A stretch of 64,000 nucleotides of DNA from Polaromonas sp047303325 (GTDB lineage Bacteria; Pseudomonadota; Gammaproteobacteria; Burkholderiales; Burkholderiaceae_C), in contig NZ_JBKBEX010000003.1 in the NCBI RefSeq assembly GCF_047303325.1, forward strand, positions 248,001 to 312,000, written 5' to 3'. Position numbers and translations under genes: made by a program. Under the pieces are notes generated by a model. That model saw only the letters and a program-made list of their open reading frames with translations. It ran no database searches and was not told the DNA's origin. Within the stretch, counting starts at the first letter, position 1. Each line of letters starts with the position of its first letter. This document shows positions 7,823 to 16,972 of the stretch, in pieces.

Positions 7823-9055
7823 TCACAGTTTAACTGGCCGGCCCGGCAAGGCTTCCTCGCCAGTGGCCGTAACGGGTGCATGGCGCCCGGGCGCCCGCAT
7901 GGGCCAGGCCACCAGCAGCCAGGCCAGCATCAGGCCGCCACACAGCATAAAAAGCCCCGCCGCGCCATGGGTTTTGGTGACCCAGCCGCCGACCGCGCCG
8001 CCGGCAAAAAAGCCCAGCGACTGCAGGGTGTTGTACACCCCCAGCGCAGCGCCGCGCGCATGGGGGGGCGCGACGCGGGAGGCCAGGCTGGGCTGGGTAG
8101 CCTCCAGCACATTGAAGCCGCAGAAAAACAGGAACAGCAACGCCGCCAGCAGGCCCAGGCCCTGCGGCGCCGGGCTTGAGGACACCACCCACAGCAGGCC
8201 CAGCTGCACCACAAAAACCAGGCCCACAGCCCCCAGGAACACGGCGCGCAGGTAGCCGCGCCGCTCCAGCGGGAACAGTGTCATTCCCATCACCAGGAAG
8301 GACGCCAGCACCGCCGGCAGGTAGACCTGCCAGTGGCGGGCCTTGTCGAGGCCGGCCGCCACCAGCAGTGCCGGTATCGCCACCCACATGGCCAGCTGGA
8401 CCGCATGCAGCACAAAAACGCCGAAGTCCAGCCGCAGCAGGGCCGGGTCCTGGAGGACTTCGAGCACACTGCCGCGCGGACGGTCCGCGTGCTCCACCGG
8501 CTCGGGCGGCACCCACCACAGGACCACCGCGATGCCGCCCAAGGCCAGCGCGCCGGTCAGGGAAAACAGGCCGTGCAGGCCGATGGAGGCTGCCAACAGA
8601 GGCGCGACGAGCAGCGAGAGGGCGAACATCAGCGCGATGCTGCTGCCCACCAGCGCCATGGCCTTGGTGCGCACCTCATCGCGCGTGGAATCGGCCAGCA
8701 GCGCGGTAACGGCCGCCGAAATCGCGCCCGCACCCTGCAGCGCCCGGCCGGCGATCAGCCAGTTCAGGTCGGGCGCCCAGGCCGCGATAAAGCTGCCCAG
8801 GGCAAATATGAGCAGGCCGGAAATAATCACCGGTTTGCGGCCCCACCAGTCCGAGGCGATGCCGAAGGGAATCTGCAGCAGGCCCTGGGTCAGTCCGTAA
8901 ATGCCCATGGCCAGGCCGACGCGCGCCGGGTCGTCGCCGCCCGGGTACCTGGCCGCTTCCAGCGCGAACACCGGCAGTACCAGGAACAGGCCCAGCATGC
9001 GCAGCGCAAAAATCGATGCCAGCGAGGCGCTGGCGCGGCGCTCGGTGGCAGTCAT
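7823..9055 (-). CDS. MFS transporter (YajR-like)
   Basis: 410 residues from ATG 9055; a longer reading lacks a sensible N-terminus. Twelve hydrophobic segments are apparent, with the MFS signature between helices 2 and 3 (GIASDWWGRKPVIISGLLIF) and helix 4 motif GRALQGAGAISAA, like drug/proton antiporters of the YajR group. Unlike E. coli YajR, no C-terminal YAM domain is present; the protein ends shortly after the last helix. Substrate unknown. It sits between ssb and uvrA; that position is conserved in related genomes from general knowledge, though a repair role is not implied. Confidence 0.9.
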   Translation of the reverse strand: MTATERRASASLASIFALRMLGLFLVLPVFALEAARYPGGDDPARVGLAMGIYGLTQGLLQIPFGIASDWWGRKPVIISGLLIFALGSFIAAWAPDLNWLIAGRALQGAGAISAAVTALLADSTRDEVRTKAMALVGSSIALMFALSLLVAPLLAASIGLHGLFSLTGALALGGIAVVLWWVPPEPVEHADRPRGSVLEVLQDPALLRLDFGVFVLHAVQLAMWVAIPALLVAAGLDKARHWQVYLPAVLASFLVMGMTLFPLERRGYLRAVFLGAVGLVFVVQLGLLWVVSSSPAPQGLGLLAALLFLFFCGFNVLEATQPSLASRVAPPHARGAALGVYNTLQSLGFFAGGAVGGWVTKTHGAAGLFMLCGGLMLAWLLVAWPMRAPGRHAPVTATGEEALPGRPVKL

Positions 9056-9190
9056 GGGATAAGACGGGAGGACGGAGGGCTCGGACAAGGGATAAACAGG
9101 CAAAAAAGGCTCAAAACCGGACAAAAGACGGCCCAATCGAGGGCAACCCGGGGCAAATCGGGAATTCGGCCGCCGTGGGTGCGGCAAGCC

Positions 9191-9220
9191 CCGTTTAGAC
9201 CGTGAATAGGTTCTAAACGG
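9191..9220. promoter_or_regulatory. Inverted repeat between MFS gene and uvrA
   Basis: CCGTTTAGA (9191-9199) and TCTAAACGG (9212-9220) form a perfect 9-base inverted repeat with a 12-base spacer, in the divergent control region. The size suits a dimeric regulator. It does not match the LexA consensus CTGT-N8-ACAG, and I see no such box elsewhere in 9056-9278. Confidence 0.4.
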
Positions 9221-9278
9221 CTATTGTGCTTGAAACGGTGCTTCGGTCTATGATGGAGAGTTTTGCGGCTGCCACATC

Positions 9279-12200
9279 TTGAACTCTCCCGACGACAGCA
9301 AATACCTCGCCTCCCAGGCCGCAGAAGGCCGTCACGTGGCTGAGCCCCCGGCCCGCTACCTGGCCCAGGTCCTGGCGGCGCAGCGCATCAGCATCCGCGG
9401 CGCGCGTACGCACAACCTCAAGAACATCGACCTGGACATCCCGCGCAACCAGCTGGTGGTGATCACCGGGTTGAGCGGCTCGGGCAAATCGTCGCTGGCC
9501 TTCGACACGCTGTACGCCGAAGGCCAGCGCCGTTACGTTGAAAGCCTGTCCACCTACGCACGCCAGTTTTTGCAGCTGATGGACAAGCCCGACGTGGACA
9601 TGATTGAGGGCCTGTCGCCCGCGATCTCCATCGAGCAGAAGGCCACCTCGCACAACCCGCGCTCCACCGTGGGCACGGTGACCGAAATCCACGACTACCT
9701 GCGCCTGCTGTTCGCGCGCGCCGGCACGCCGTTCTGCCCTATCCACGACCTGCCGCTGCAGGCGCAAAGCGTCAGCGAGATGGTCGACACCGTGCTGGCC
9801 CTGCCGGAAGACACCAAGCTGATGATCCTGGCGCCGGTGGCGCGCGACCGCAAGGGCGAGTTCGTGGACCTGTTCGCCGAAATGCAGTCCCAAGGTTATG
9901 TGCGCTTTCGCGTCGACGGCACGGCCTATGAGTTCGACGAACTGCCCAAGCTCAAGAAAACCGAGAAGCACAACATCGACGTGGTGATAGACCGCGTCAA
10001 GGTGCGGGCCGACCTGCAGCAGCGCCTGGCCGAAAGCTTCGAGGCCGCGCTGCGCCTGGCCGACGGCAAAGCCATTGGGCTGGAGATGGACACCGGCAAG
10101 GAGCATCTGTTCAGCGCGAAGTTCTCCTGCCCGGTCTGCGACTACTCGCTCAGCGAGATGGAGCCGCGGCTGTTCTCCTTCAACTCGCCGGTGGGCGCCT
10201 GCCCCACCTGCGACGGCCTGGGCCACATGGAGTTTTTCGACCCGGCGCGCGTCGTGGCCTTCCCTTCGCTCAGCCTGGCCAGCGGCGCCGTCAAGGGCTG
10301 GGACAGGCGCAACGGCTATTACTTCTCCATGCTGGAGAGCCTGGCCAAGCACTACAAGTTCAACATCGACACGGCCTTTGAAGACCTGCCCGAGAACGTG
10401 CAGCAGGTCGTGCTGCACGGCTCGGGCGACGAGGAAATCAAGTTCAGCTATGTGATGGACTCGGGCAATTTCGCGGGCAAGAAGATCAGCAAGAAGCACC
10501 CCTTCGAAGGGGTGATCACCAACTTCGAGCGCCGCTACCGCGAGACCGACTCCGCCGCCGTGCGCGAGGAACTGGCCCGCTACCGCAGCGTGCAGCCCTG
10601 CCCCGAGTGCGAAGGCACCCGGCTGCGCACCGAGGCACGCCATGTCTACCTGGTCAGCGCGCCCGAGGGCGGTTCCCAGCCGCAGCGCAAGGCGATCTTC
10701 GAGATCAGCCATGCGACGCTGCGCGAGAGTTTTGAGTATTTCAATGTCCTCAAGATGGAGGGCGCCAAGGCCGAAATCGCGGCCAAGGTGGTGCGCGAGA
10801 TCGGCCTGCGCCTGAAGTTTCTCAACGACGTGGGCCTCAACTACCTGAGCCTGGACCGCAGCGCCGAAACGTTGTCGGGCGGCGAATCGCAGCGCATACG
10901 CCTGGCCTCGCAAATAGGCTCGGGCCTGACCGGCGTGATGTATGTGCTGGACGAGCCCAGCATAGGCCTGCACCAGCGCGACAACGACCGCCTGATCGGC
11001 ACGCTCAAGCATTTGCGCGATATCGGCAACAGCGTGCTGGTGGTCGAGCATGACGAGGACATGATCCGCGCGGCCGACCACGTCATCGACATGGGGCCTG
11101 GCGCCGGCATCCACGGCGGGCGCGTCATGGCCCAGGGCACGTTTGACGAGGTCAAAAACAACCCCGACTCGCTGACCGGCAAATACCTGGCGCAGACCTT
11201 GAAGATCGCCGTGCCCAAACGCCGCACGCCCTGGTTGCCGACCACCAAGGCGGTGGAAGCCGCCGAGAAGAAAAAAGTCTCGCGCTTTCCGCAAAGCCCG
11301 GCCGCCGAACGCCGCGCCGCGCGCGAAGCCATTCACCAGGCCACGCTGGGCGACATGCAGGCGCTGCGTGTCATCAACGCGACCGGCCACAACCTCAAGG
11401 GCGTGAGCGTCGAGTTTCCGGTAGGCCTCTTGACCTGCGTGACCGGTGTCTCCGGCTCGGGCAAGTCCACGCTGGTCAACGACACGCTGTATGCCGCCGT
11501 GGCCCGCACGCTGTACCGCGCGCATGAAGAGCCCGCCGCACACGAGTCCATCGAAGGCATAGAACACTTCGACAAGGTCATCAACGTCGACCAGTCGCCC
11601 ATAGGCCGCACGCCGCGCAGCAACCCGGCCACCTACACGGGCCTGTTCACGCCGATACGCGAGCTGATGGCCGAGATGAACACCGCCCGCGAACGCGGCT
11701 ACGGCGCGGGACGCTTTTCCTTCAACGTCGCCGGCGGGCGCTGCGAAGCCTGCCAGGGCGACGGTGTGGTCAAGGTCGAGATGCACTTTTTGCCCGACGT
11801 GTACGTGCCCTGCGACGTCTGCAAGGGCATGCGCTACAACCGCGAGACGCTGGAAGTCCAGTACAAGGGCAAAAACATCGCGCAGATCCTGGACCTCACG
11901 GTGGAAGTCGCGGCCGAGTTCTTCAAGGCCGTGCCCACCATCGCGCGCAAGCTGCAGACTTTGCTGGACGTGGGCCTGTCCTACATCAAGCTGGGCCAGG
12001 CCGCGACCACACTCTCGGGCGGCGAGGCGCAACGCGTCAAGCTCGCGCTGGAACTGAGCAAACGCGACACCGGCCGCACGCTGTACATCCTCGACGAGCC
12101 GACAACAGGCCTGCATTTCGCCGACATCGACCTGTTGCTCAAGGTGCTGCACCAGCTGCGCGACGCGGGCAACACCATTGTCGTGATCGAGCACAACCTG

Positions 12201-12347
12201 GACGTCATCAAGACCGCCGACTGGCTGGTCGACATGGGCCCCGAGGGAGGGGCCGGCGGCGGCACCGTGGTGGGCGTGGGTACGCCGGAAGACATCGCGG
12301 CCAACCCGGCCAGCCATACCGGGCGCTACCTGGCACGCCTGCTCTAG
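9279..12347 (+). CDS. uvrA: UvrABC excinuclease subunit A
   Basis: 1022 residues; damage recognition ATPase of nucleotide excision repair. Two ABC modules are complete: Walker A GLSGSGKSSLAF and GVSGSGKSTLVN, signature LSGGESQR and LSGGEAQR, Walker B YVLDEPSIGL and YILDEPTTGL. Zinc modules CPVC...CPTC and CEAC...CDVC are intact. It is about 80 residues longer than E. coli UvrA, with a basic insertion near residues 645-690 before the second ABC module. The start is uncertain. TTG 9279 gives the longest protein but has no close ribosome site. GTG 9336 has AGAAGG seven bases upstream and still precedes the conserved QRISIRGARTHNLKNI segment. Confidence 0.97.
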   Translation: MNSPDDSKYLASQAAEGRHVAEPPARYLAQVLAAQRISIRGARTHNLKNIDLDIPRNQLVVITGLSGSGKSSLAFDTLYAEGQRRYVESLSTYARQFLQLMDKPDVDMIEGLSPAISIEQKATSHNPRSTVGTVTEIHDYLRLLFARAGTPFCPIHDLPLQAQSVSEMVDTVLALPEDTKLMILAPVARDRKGEFVDLFAEMQSQGYVRFRVDGTAYEFDELPKLKKTEKHNIDVVIDRVKVRADLQQRLAESFEAALRLADGKAIGLEMDTGKEHLFSAKFSCPVCDYSLSEMEPRLFSFNSPVGACPTCDGLGHMEFFDPARVVAFPSLSLASGAVKGWDRRNGYYFSMLESLAKHYKFNIDTAFEDLPENVQQVVLHGSGDEEIKFSYVMDSGNFAGKKISKKHPFEGVITNFERRYRETDSAAVREELARYRSVQPCPECEGTRLRTEARHVYLVSAPEGGSQPQRKAIFEISHATLRESFEYFNVLKMEGAKAEIAAKVVREIGLRLKFLNDVGLNYLSLDRSAETLSGGESQRIRLASQIGSGLTGVMYVLDEPSIGLHQRDNDRLIGTLKHLRDIGNSVLVVEHDEDMIRAADHVIDMGPGAGIHGGRVMAQGTFDEVKNNPDSLTGKYLAQTLKIAVPKRRTPWLPTTKAVEAAEKKKVSRFPQSPAAERRAAREAIHQATLGDMQALRVINATGHNLKGVSVEFPVGLLTCVTGVSGSGKSTLVNDTLYAAVARTLYRAHEEPAAHESIEGIEHFDKVINVDQSPIGRTPRSNPATYTGLFTPIRELMAEMNTARERGYGAGRFSFNVAGGRCEACQGDGVVKVEMHFLPDVYVPCDVCKGMRYNRETLEVQYKGKNIAQILDLTVEVAAEFFKAVPTIARKLQTLLDVGLSYIKLGQAATTLSGGEAQRVKLALELSKRDTGRTLYILDEPTTGLHFADIDLLLKVLHQLRDAGNTIVVIEHNLDVIKTADWLVDMGPEGGAGGGTVVGVGTPEDIAANPASHTGRYLARLL

Positions 12348-12420
12348 GCTTTTTGTTTGCCATGCTTGGGCGCCTGTAGCGCTCAGGCCGCGCCTTTTTT
12401 CTTTTCAACGGATTCCGGTT

Positions 12421-13350
12421 TTGAACAGCTCCACCTTCTTCACGCAGCGCAAAATCGTTTTCCTGCTGGCCTCGCTGTGCTGCCTGCTCTGGGGCAGCGC
12501 CTACCCAGCGATCAAGAACGGCTATGCGCTGTTCCACATCGCCGCCGACGATATTCCCTCCAAGCTGGTGTTCGCGGGCTGGCGCTTTATTTTTGCCGGC
12601 CTGGTGCTGCTGGTGTTCGCCCTCATCAGCCGCAAGCCGGTGTTCCAGCTGGATCGCCGGACCTTCGGCCAGGTCACGCTCGTGGGCCTCACGCAGACCA
12701 GCCTGCAGTATGTGTTCTTCTACATAGGCCTGGCCTATGCCACCGGCGTGAAGAGTTCCATCATGAACGCGACCGGCACTTTTTTCAGCGTGCTGCTGGC
12801 GCACTACATCTACAAAAACGACAGGCTCAGCTTCAACAAGGTACTGGGCTGCCTGGTGGGTTTTGCGGGCGTGATGGTGGTGAACTTCAGCGAAAGCCTC
12901 CTGAGCTTCGACTTCACGCTGCTGGGCGAGGGCTTTGTCGTGATCGCCGCCTTTGTGCTCTCGGCCGCCAGCATTTACGGCAAAAAGGTTTCGCAGCGCG
13001 TGGACTCGGTGGTGCTGACCGGCTGGCAACTGGCCGTAGGCGGCCTGGCCCTGCTATTGATCGGTTTTGCCACCGGCGGTTCGCTGGCCGGCTTTACCCT
13101 CAAGTCCACCTTGCTGATGGTTTACCTCGTGGTGCTGTCGTCGGCCGCGTTTTCTCTGTGGACGATTTTGCTGAAGTACAACCGTGTGAGCATGATCACC
13201 GTCTTTAACTTCATGGTGCCGGTTTTCGGGACCCTGTTGTCGGCGGTGTTTTTGGAAGAACGGTTTCTGGAGTGGAAGAATGGAGTCGCGCTGGGCTTGG
13301 TTTGCTATGGAATCTGGTTGGTGACCAAGGAGGAGAAAGCCGTTGGCTGA
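12421..13350 (+). CDS. DMT-superfamily (EamA) permease
   Basis: 309 residues with about ten hydrophobic helices and two EamA-type halves, each starting with a WG...AY or similar loop: CCLLWGSAYPAIK near residue 20 and ASIYGKKVSQRV near residue 180. The end of the second half, FMVPVFGTLLSAVFLEER, is the family signature. Such proteins export amino acids or metabolites; the substrate cannot be told. The start is TTG 12421 by best fit of the N-terminus. It follows uvrA by 73 bases on the same strand and may share its transcript. Confidence 0.9.
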   Translation: MNSSTFFTQRKIVFLLASLCCLLWGSAYPAIKNGYALFHIAADDIPSKLVFAGWRFIFAGLVLLVFALISRKPVFQLDRRTFGQVTLVGLTQTSLQYVFFYIGLAYATGVKSSIMNATGTFFSVLLAHYIYKNDRLSFNKVLGCLVGFAGVMVVNFSESLLSFDFTLLGEGFVVIAAFVLSAASIYGKKVSQRVDSVVLTGWQLAVGGLALLLIGFATGGSLAGFTLKSTLLMVYLVVLSSAAFSLWTILLKYNRVSMITVFNFMVPVFGTLLSAVFLEERFLEWKNGVALGLVCYGIWLVTKEEKAVG

Positions 13351-13396
13351 CTTGGGTTCTTGCTGCGGCGGTGTGACTTCTTTTTGGTTCTGCCGG

Positions 13397-13440
13397 CCAA
13401 GGCTTGCCCGCCGGGGCGAAACCCGGCCGGCGAGCCTTGG
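13397..13440. terminator. Long GC-rich hairpin after DMT permease gene
   Basis: Arms 13397-13414 and 13423-13440 are 18 bases each, pair at 16 positions, and enclose an 8-base loop. There is no clear T-run, so it may be a processing or stabilising stem rather than a classical terminator. It lies between the ends of the convergent DMT and SPW genes. Confidence 0.55.
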
Positions 13441-13489
13441 TAAAAACCACTAACGCCCAAGCCGGCGCAAGGCCTGCGCCGCACAGGCC

Positions 13490-13855
13490 TTAATGGGCGT
13501 GATGATGTGATCTCCAGACCTTGAACTTGTCGTAGAGCACGCGCTCCAGGGCCCAGCCCGAGGTCAGGGCTACCACCAAGCCCATGAGCAGCGCATTGAG
13601 CAGGGCGTTGTCATGCCCGCTGTAGCCCCAGACCCAGGGCGAGATCATCAGGCCCACGCCCAGCAGGACATTGGCCCAGTCGTCCATGTGGTTGGGCAGG
13701 AAGAGATCCTGGGATGCGAGGACGATGACGGCGGCGCCTACGACCACCGAGCACCACGCCGCCGCCGTGGGCAACGCCAGCGCCCATGGCGCGATGCACA
13801 GCCAGAGCCCCGCAAAAATCTCCAGCCTGTCCTGCCAACGATTGAGGGTATCCAT
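13490..13855 (-). CDS. SPW-repeat membrane protein
   Basis: 121 residues from ATG 13855, with four predicted membrane helices in two SPW-like repeats. The first is IFAGLWLCIAPWALAL and the second VLLGVGLMISPWVWGY, each with the Pro-Trp that names the family. The C-terminus ends in a histidine-rich SHHHAH. Function is unknown. Extending the frame upstream to 14083 would run into the GGDEF-EAL gene region and is rejected, since MDTLNRWQDRLE is a natural start. Confidence 0.85.
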   Translation of the reverse strand: MDTLNRWQDRLEIFAGLWLCIAPWALALPTAAAWCSVVVGAAVIVLASQDLFLPNHMDDWANVLLGVGLMISPWVWGYSGHDNALLNALLMGLVVALTSGWALERVLYDKFKVWRSHHHAH

Positions 13856-13994
13856 GACAACCTCCGCAAGTAAAGCCAAGGGAATTTCAGTGTAGAACTC
13901 CGGTGGAAATACGCAATGGACGCGGGCAGACCCTGGGAACGTAGATGTCTTTACCCTCCTGGCGCGATCTCCCGCGATGACGCCTGCATCGCCC

Positions 13995-16088
13995 TCACAT
14001 CCTCTTGCCCAACATGAAGCTTTCAAGTTCCCCGATGGGAAGCGCCTTGCAAAACAGGTAGCCCTGGTAGCAACCGCAGCCATGGCGAGCCAGGAACTCG
14101 CGCTGGGCTTCGGTCTCCACGCCTTCGGCCATGACGCCCAGGCCCAGGCTTTGCGCCAGGCCGATGATGGTGCGGGCGATGGCGGCGTCGTTGGGGTCCG
14201 TCAGGACGTCCTTCACAAAACTGCGGTCGATTTTCAGCTGGTCCAGCGGCAGGTGCTTGAGGTAGGAAAGGGCCGAATAGCCCATGCCGAAATCATCAAT
14301 CGACAGGGTGACGCCGGCTCGTTTGAGAATGCCCATCTTGGCGATCGTGACCTCGATATTCGAGGCCAGCAGGCTTTCGGTCAGTTCCAGTTTCAGCCTG
14401 TGGGCGCTGATGCCCGCTTCACTGATCGCGGCCATCACCAGCTCCACAAAATCGGGGTGCCGGAACTGGCGCACGCTCACGTTGACGGCAATGCTGAGGC
14501 TGGCGGTCTCCGCGCGCCCGGCCCAGGCGGCCAGCTGCGCGCAGGCCGTTTCCAATACCCATTTTCCGAGCGGCAGGATGAGGCCGCTTTCCTCCGCCTG
14601 CGAGATGAATGCATCGGGCGGCACTAGTCCGCGCTGCGGATGCCGCCAACGGACCAGCGCCTCCACGCCGACCATATGGCCTTGGCTGCCCACCTGGGGC
14701 TGGTAGTGCAACAGGAATTCCCGGTTGCGCAGGCCCTGGCGCAGTTGCACATTGGTGGCGGCGTTGGCGGTCGCTGCCGCCTGCATCTGCGGGTCAAAAA
14801 AGCACAGGGTGTTGCGGCTCGCCGCCTTGGCGCCGTACATCGCCAGATCGGCCTGCTTGAGCAGGTCGCCTATGCTTTCCTGCTGCTGGCTGAAGAAGGT
14901 GATGCCGATGCTGCAGGTGGCATGGTGCTCGTGGCCCGCCAGGTCATAGGGTTCGCTCAGTGCCGCCAGGATTTTTTCGCCGACCACCCGGGTTCCCGCG
15001 ATGGCGGTTGCGGATTTTTCGCCCTGGTCTTCGAGCAGGACCACAAATTCATCACCCCCGAGCCGGGCCACCGTGTCGTTGTGCCGCACGCATGCCTGCA
15101 GGCGCGAGGCCACCTTCTGGAGCAGCAGGTCGCCCTTGGCGTGGCCCAGCGTGTCGTTAAGGACCTTGAAGTGGTCGAGGTCAATGAACATCAGCGCGCC
15201 TATCCGCGAGTGGCCCGAGCCGCTTGCCAGCGAACTCTGGAGCCTGTCCATCAGCAGCTGGCGGTTGGGTAGTTGGGTCAGCGCGTCATAGAAGGCCAGG
15301 TGTTCGATCTCGTCTTTGGCCGCCTTGCGTTCGGTGATGTCGCGAAAGTACACGGCAAGCCCTTCCTCAAAGGGGTAGGCGCGCAACTCCAGCCACTTGC
15401 CGAATTCCGCGTAGAACTCTTCAAACTCCACCGGCTGGCCGTTGGCCAGCGCTCGGCTGAGCTCCCGCCGCAGGCGCCCGCCGCGATTCGCGTGGACCGC
15501 CTGCCAAAGCGTTTGCCCCAGCAAGTCCCGGCTTTTGCGGCGCAACAGGCGTTCGCTCTCGGGATTCACATAGGTAAAGCGGCCCTCCATGTCCAGTGTG
15601 GCAAAGGCATCCGTGATGCTGGCCAGGGTGGTGCTCAGGCGCATGGTCAAGCGCAGGGAGTCCTGCTCGGCGCTTTTTTTGTCGGTGAGATCATGCAGGA
15701 TTCCCTGTATGCGCACGACCCGGCCGGATGTGTCACGCAGCGCTTCGCCCAGGGAACGCATCCACAGCAGCCGCCCGCCTGCCGCAATCACCTGGGCTTC
15801 TTCGTCGAAGGGTGTGCCGTGTTCCATGCACGCCTCGAACGCGCCGGCCATCAGCACGCGGGATTCCGGCGCGTAGAAAGCAAGCGCATCCTCGAACGAC
15901 GGCACCGCCGCGGGCGCAATCCCAAGCAGGGTTGCCAGTTGGGCGGTCCATGTGAAGCGGCGCGCGGGCAAGTCCACCGCCCACGCGCCGGCCTTCGCGG
16001 CCCGTTCGAGCAAGTCCAGCATCTGCGCTGCCGCGTCCGCGGGGTTGTAGCCCAGCTGCACCGGAAGCAGTGAGAGGCGTTTGTCCAT
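13995..16088 (-). CDS. PAS-GGDEF-EAL cyclic-di-GMP signalling protein
   Basis: 697 residues. Two PAS domains (about 25-140 and 150-255; second with TYVNPESERLLRR and VYFRDITERKAAKDE) are followed by a GGDEF domain with an intact RLGGDEF motif near residue 343. An EAL domain follows, with VGVEALVRWRHP near residue 476 and DDFGMGYSAL further on. Both catalytic motifs are intact, so it may make and degrade cyclic-di-GMP, with PAS sensing deciding. No membrane segment is seen; it is likely cytoplasmic. It lies just upstream of, and divergent from, the polysaccharide cluster starting at 16575, and cyclic-di-GMP commonly controls such clusters. The link is inference. Confidence 0.96.
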   Translation of the reverse strand: MDKRLSLLPVQLGYNPADAAAQMLDLLERAAKAGAWAVDLPARRFTWTAQLATLLGIAPAAVPSFEDALAFYAPESRVLMAGAFEACMEHGTPFDEEAQVIAAGGRLLWMRSLGEALRDTSGRVVRIQGILHDLTDKKSAEQDSLRLTMRLSTTLASITDAFATLDMEGRFTYVNPESERLLRRKSRDLLGQTLWQAVHANRGGRLRRELSRALANGQPVEFEEFYAEFGKWLELRAYPFEEGLAVYFRDITERKAAKDEIEHLAFYDALTQLPNRQLLMDRLQSSLASGSGHSRIGALMFIDLDHFKVLNDTLGHAKGDLLLQKVASRLQACVRHNDTVARLGGDEFVVLLEDQGEKSATAIAGTRVVGEKILAALSEPYDLAGHEHHATCSIGITFFSQQQESIGDLLKQADLAMYGAKAASRNTLCFFDPQMQAAATANAATNVQLRQGLRNREFLLHYQPQVGSQGHMVGVEALVRWRHPQRGLVPPDAFISQAEESGLILPLGKWVLETACAQLAAWAGRAETASLSIAVNVSVRQFRHPDFVELVMAAISEAGISAHRLKLELTESLLASNIEVTIAKMGILKRAGVTLSIDDFGMGYSALSYLKHLPLDQLKIDRSFVKDVLTDPNDAAIARTIIGLAQSLGLGVMAEGVETEAQREFLARHGCGCYQGYLFCKALPIGELESFMLGKRM

Positions 16089-16499
16089 GGATCAGCCGGC
16101 CCGCCGCGCGGCGGCCCCAAGCGAGTCTTTCTTTTCGATGTGTTTGTTTGCTGCCAGGTGAGCGATGAATGCCATGGGGGTTCCGGTTGTTGCGCCGGTT
16201 GCCCTCCAGGACAAATCGACCCAAATATCACAACAGCCTGGCGCGCCCGCGGCTGACATCTATTGACGCCCAACGCGGTAGGACAAGCGCAGCTCAACCC
16301 AAGCCCCGCAGCAAAAGTCCCGCGATTCCGGCTTGTTGGTTCGCTGGCGCACAGACGGCGGGAATGCGCAAGGCGCATCTTTGGGCCGCGGTGAAAGTGG
16401 CTGAAGTTGGCGAATTGCCAAGCCAAGCGGGCGGCGGGGGCTCGTCCTACAGCCGCCGGCGGCTTTCCCTCAGTGTTTCCTCTGGAATCGCTTCTTACA
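16089..16499. other. Intergenic region without recognisable gene
   Basis: About 410 bases between the GGDEF-EAL start and the promoter of the next transcript. An open frame at 16169-16516 has no ribosome site and a low-complexity Arg/Ser composition, so I do not call it. No repeat or RNA structure was evident to the eye. Confidence 0.5.
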
Positions 16500-16528
16500 T
16501 TGACATTTGTACTTAAGTTTTCAATTAA
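16500..16528 (+). promoter_or_regulatory. Candidate sigma-70 promoter for the 16575 transcript
   Basis: A perfect -35 box TTGACA (16500-16505), then 17 bases, then a weak -10 AATTAA (16523-16528). It lies in a sharply AT-rich patch 46 bases before ATG 16575, which is unusual in this GC-rich window. Confidence 0.45.
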
Positions 16529-16574
16529 GGCTGACTGAAAACGAAAGCAGCTCAATATTTAGCAGGAAGTAAAC

Positions 16575-16868
16575 ATGGATACAACCCTAGACCAACTCAA
16601 CGGCTACCCGGACATAGGCGCTTTGCGGCCCGTGCTGCTCTCTATCTGTTCCCGGTTCGGCTCTATCGCCAGGCTGGACATTCTTGCCGCGGGACACGCC
16701 GGCAAACGCCAGGCCTTGTGCTTTCTGCGCATGGATTCCGCCGAGCAGGAGCAGCAGCTGATCAGCGAACTCGGCGTCGGCCGTTTTGGCGGAGACCTGG
16801 TAGTGATCGTGGACCTTCACGGCCAAGAGACTGCAAGCAACGCGAGCATTGTGGCCCACGCGGCGTGA
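16575..16868 (+). CDS. Small RRM-like protein of unknown function
   Basis: 97 residues with a good ribosome site (CAGGAAG) before ATG 16575. The pattern strand-helix-strand-strand-helix-strand resembles an RNA recognition motif: FGSIARLDIL as first strand, GKRQALCFLRM like an RNP1 strand, EQEQQLISELGV as helix, DLVVIVDLH as last strand. RNP1 aromatic residues are only partly kept (one Phe), so RNA binding is uncertain. It is separated from wecB by 104 bases containing a hairpin, so it may be a leading gene of the polysaccharide operon or a separate unit. Confidence 0.7.
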   Translation: MDTTLDQLNGYPDIGALRPVLLSICSRFGSIARLDILAAGHAGKRQALCFLRMDSAEQEQQLISELGVGRFGGDLVVIVDLHGQETASNASIVAHAA

Positions 16869-16872
16869 GCTT

Positions 16873-16885
16873 CGGGCTTTGCCCG
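16873..16885 (+). terminator. Short hairpin with T-rich tail
   Basis: CGGGC-TTT-GCCCG is a perfect stem-loop just after the stop at 16868, followed by pyrimidine-rich sequence with T-runs to about 16915. It could end the small upstream gene or attenuate transcription into wecB. Confidence 0.5.
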
Positions 16886-16972
16886 GCCTCCTTCTTTTCT
16901 CCCCTTCTTTTTCGTTTGCCGCCTTCAGGCCGATGAACCCATTCATTCCCGTTCAAAAGCAAAAGCAGGCAT

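Noticed and set aside
9213..12317. 1034-codon open frame antisense to uvrA
   Set aside because: It is a shadow of the real uvrA frame: His/Val/Gln-rich composition, no motif, no ribosome site. Such long antisense frames are common in GC-rich genes.
16169..16516. 115-codon frame upstream of 16575
   Set aside because: No ribosome site, Arg/Ser/Pro-rich and overlapping the promoter region.
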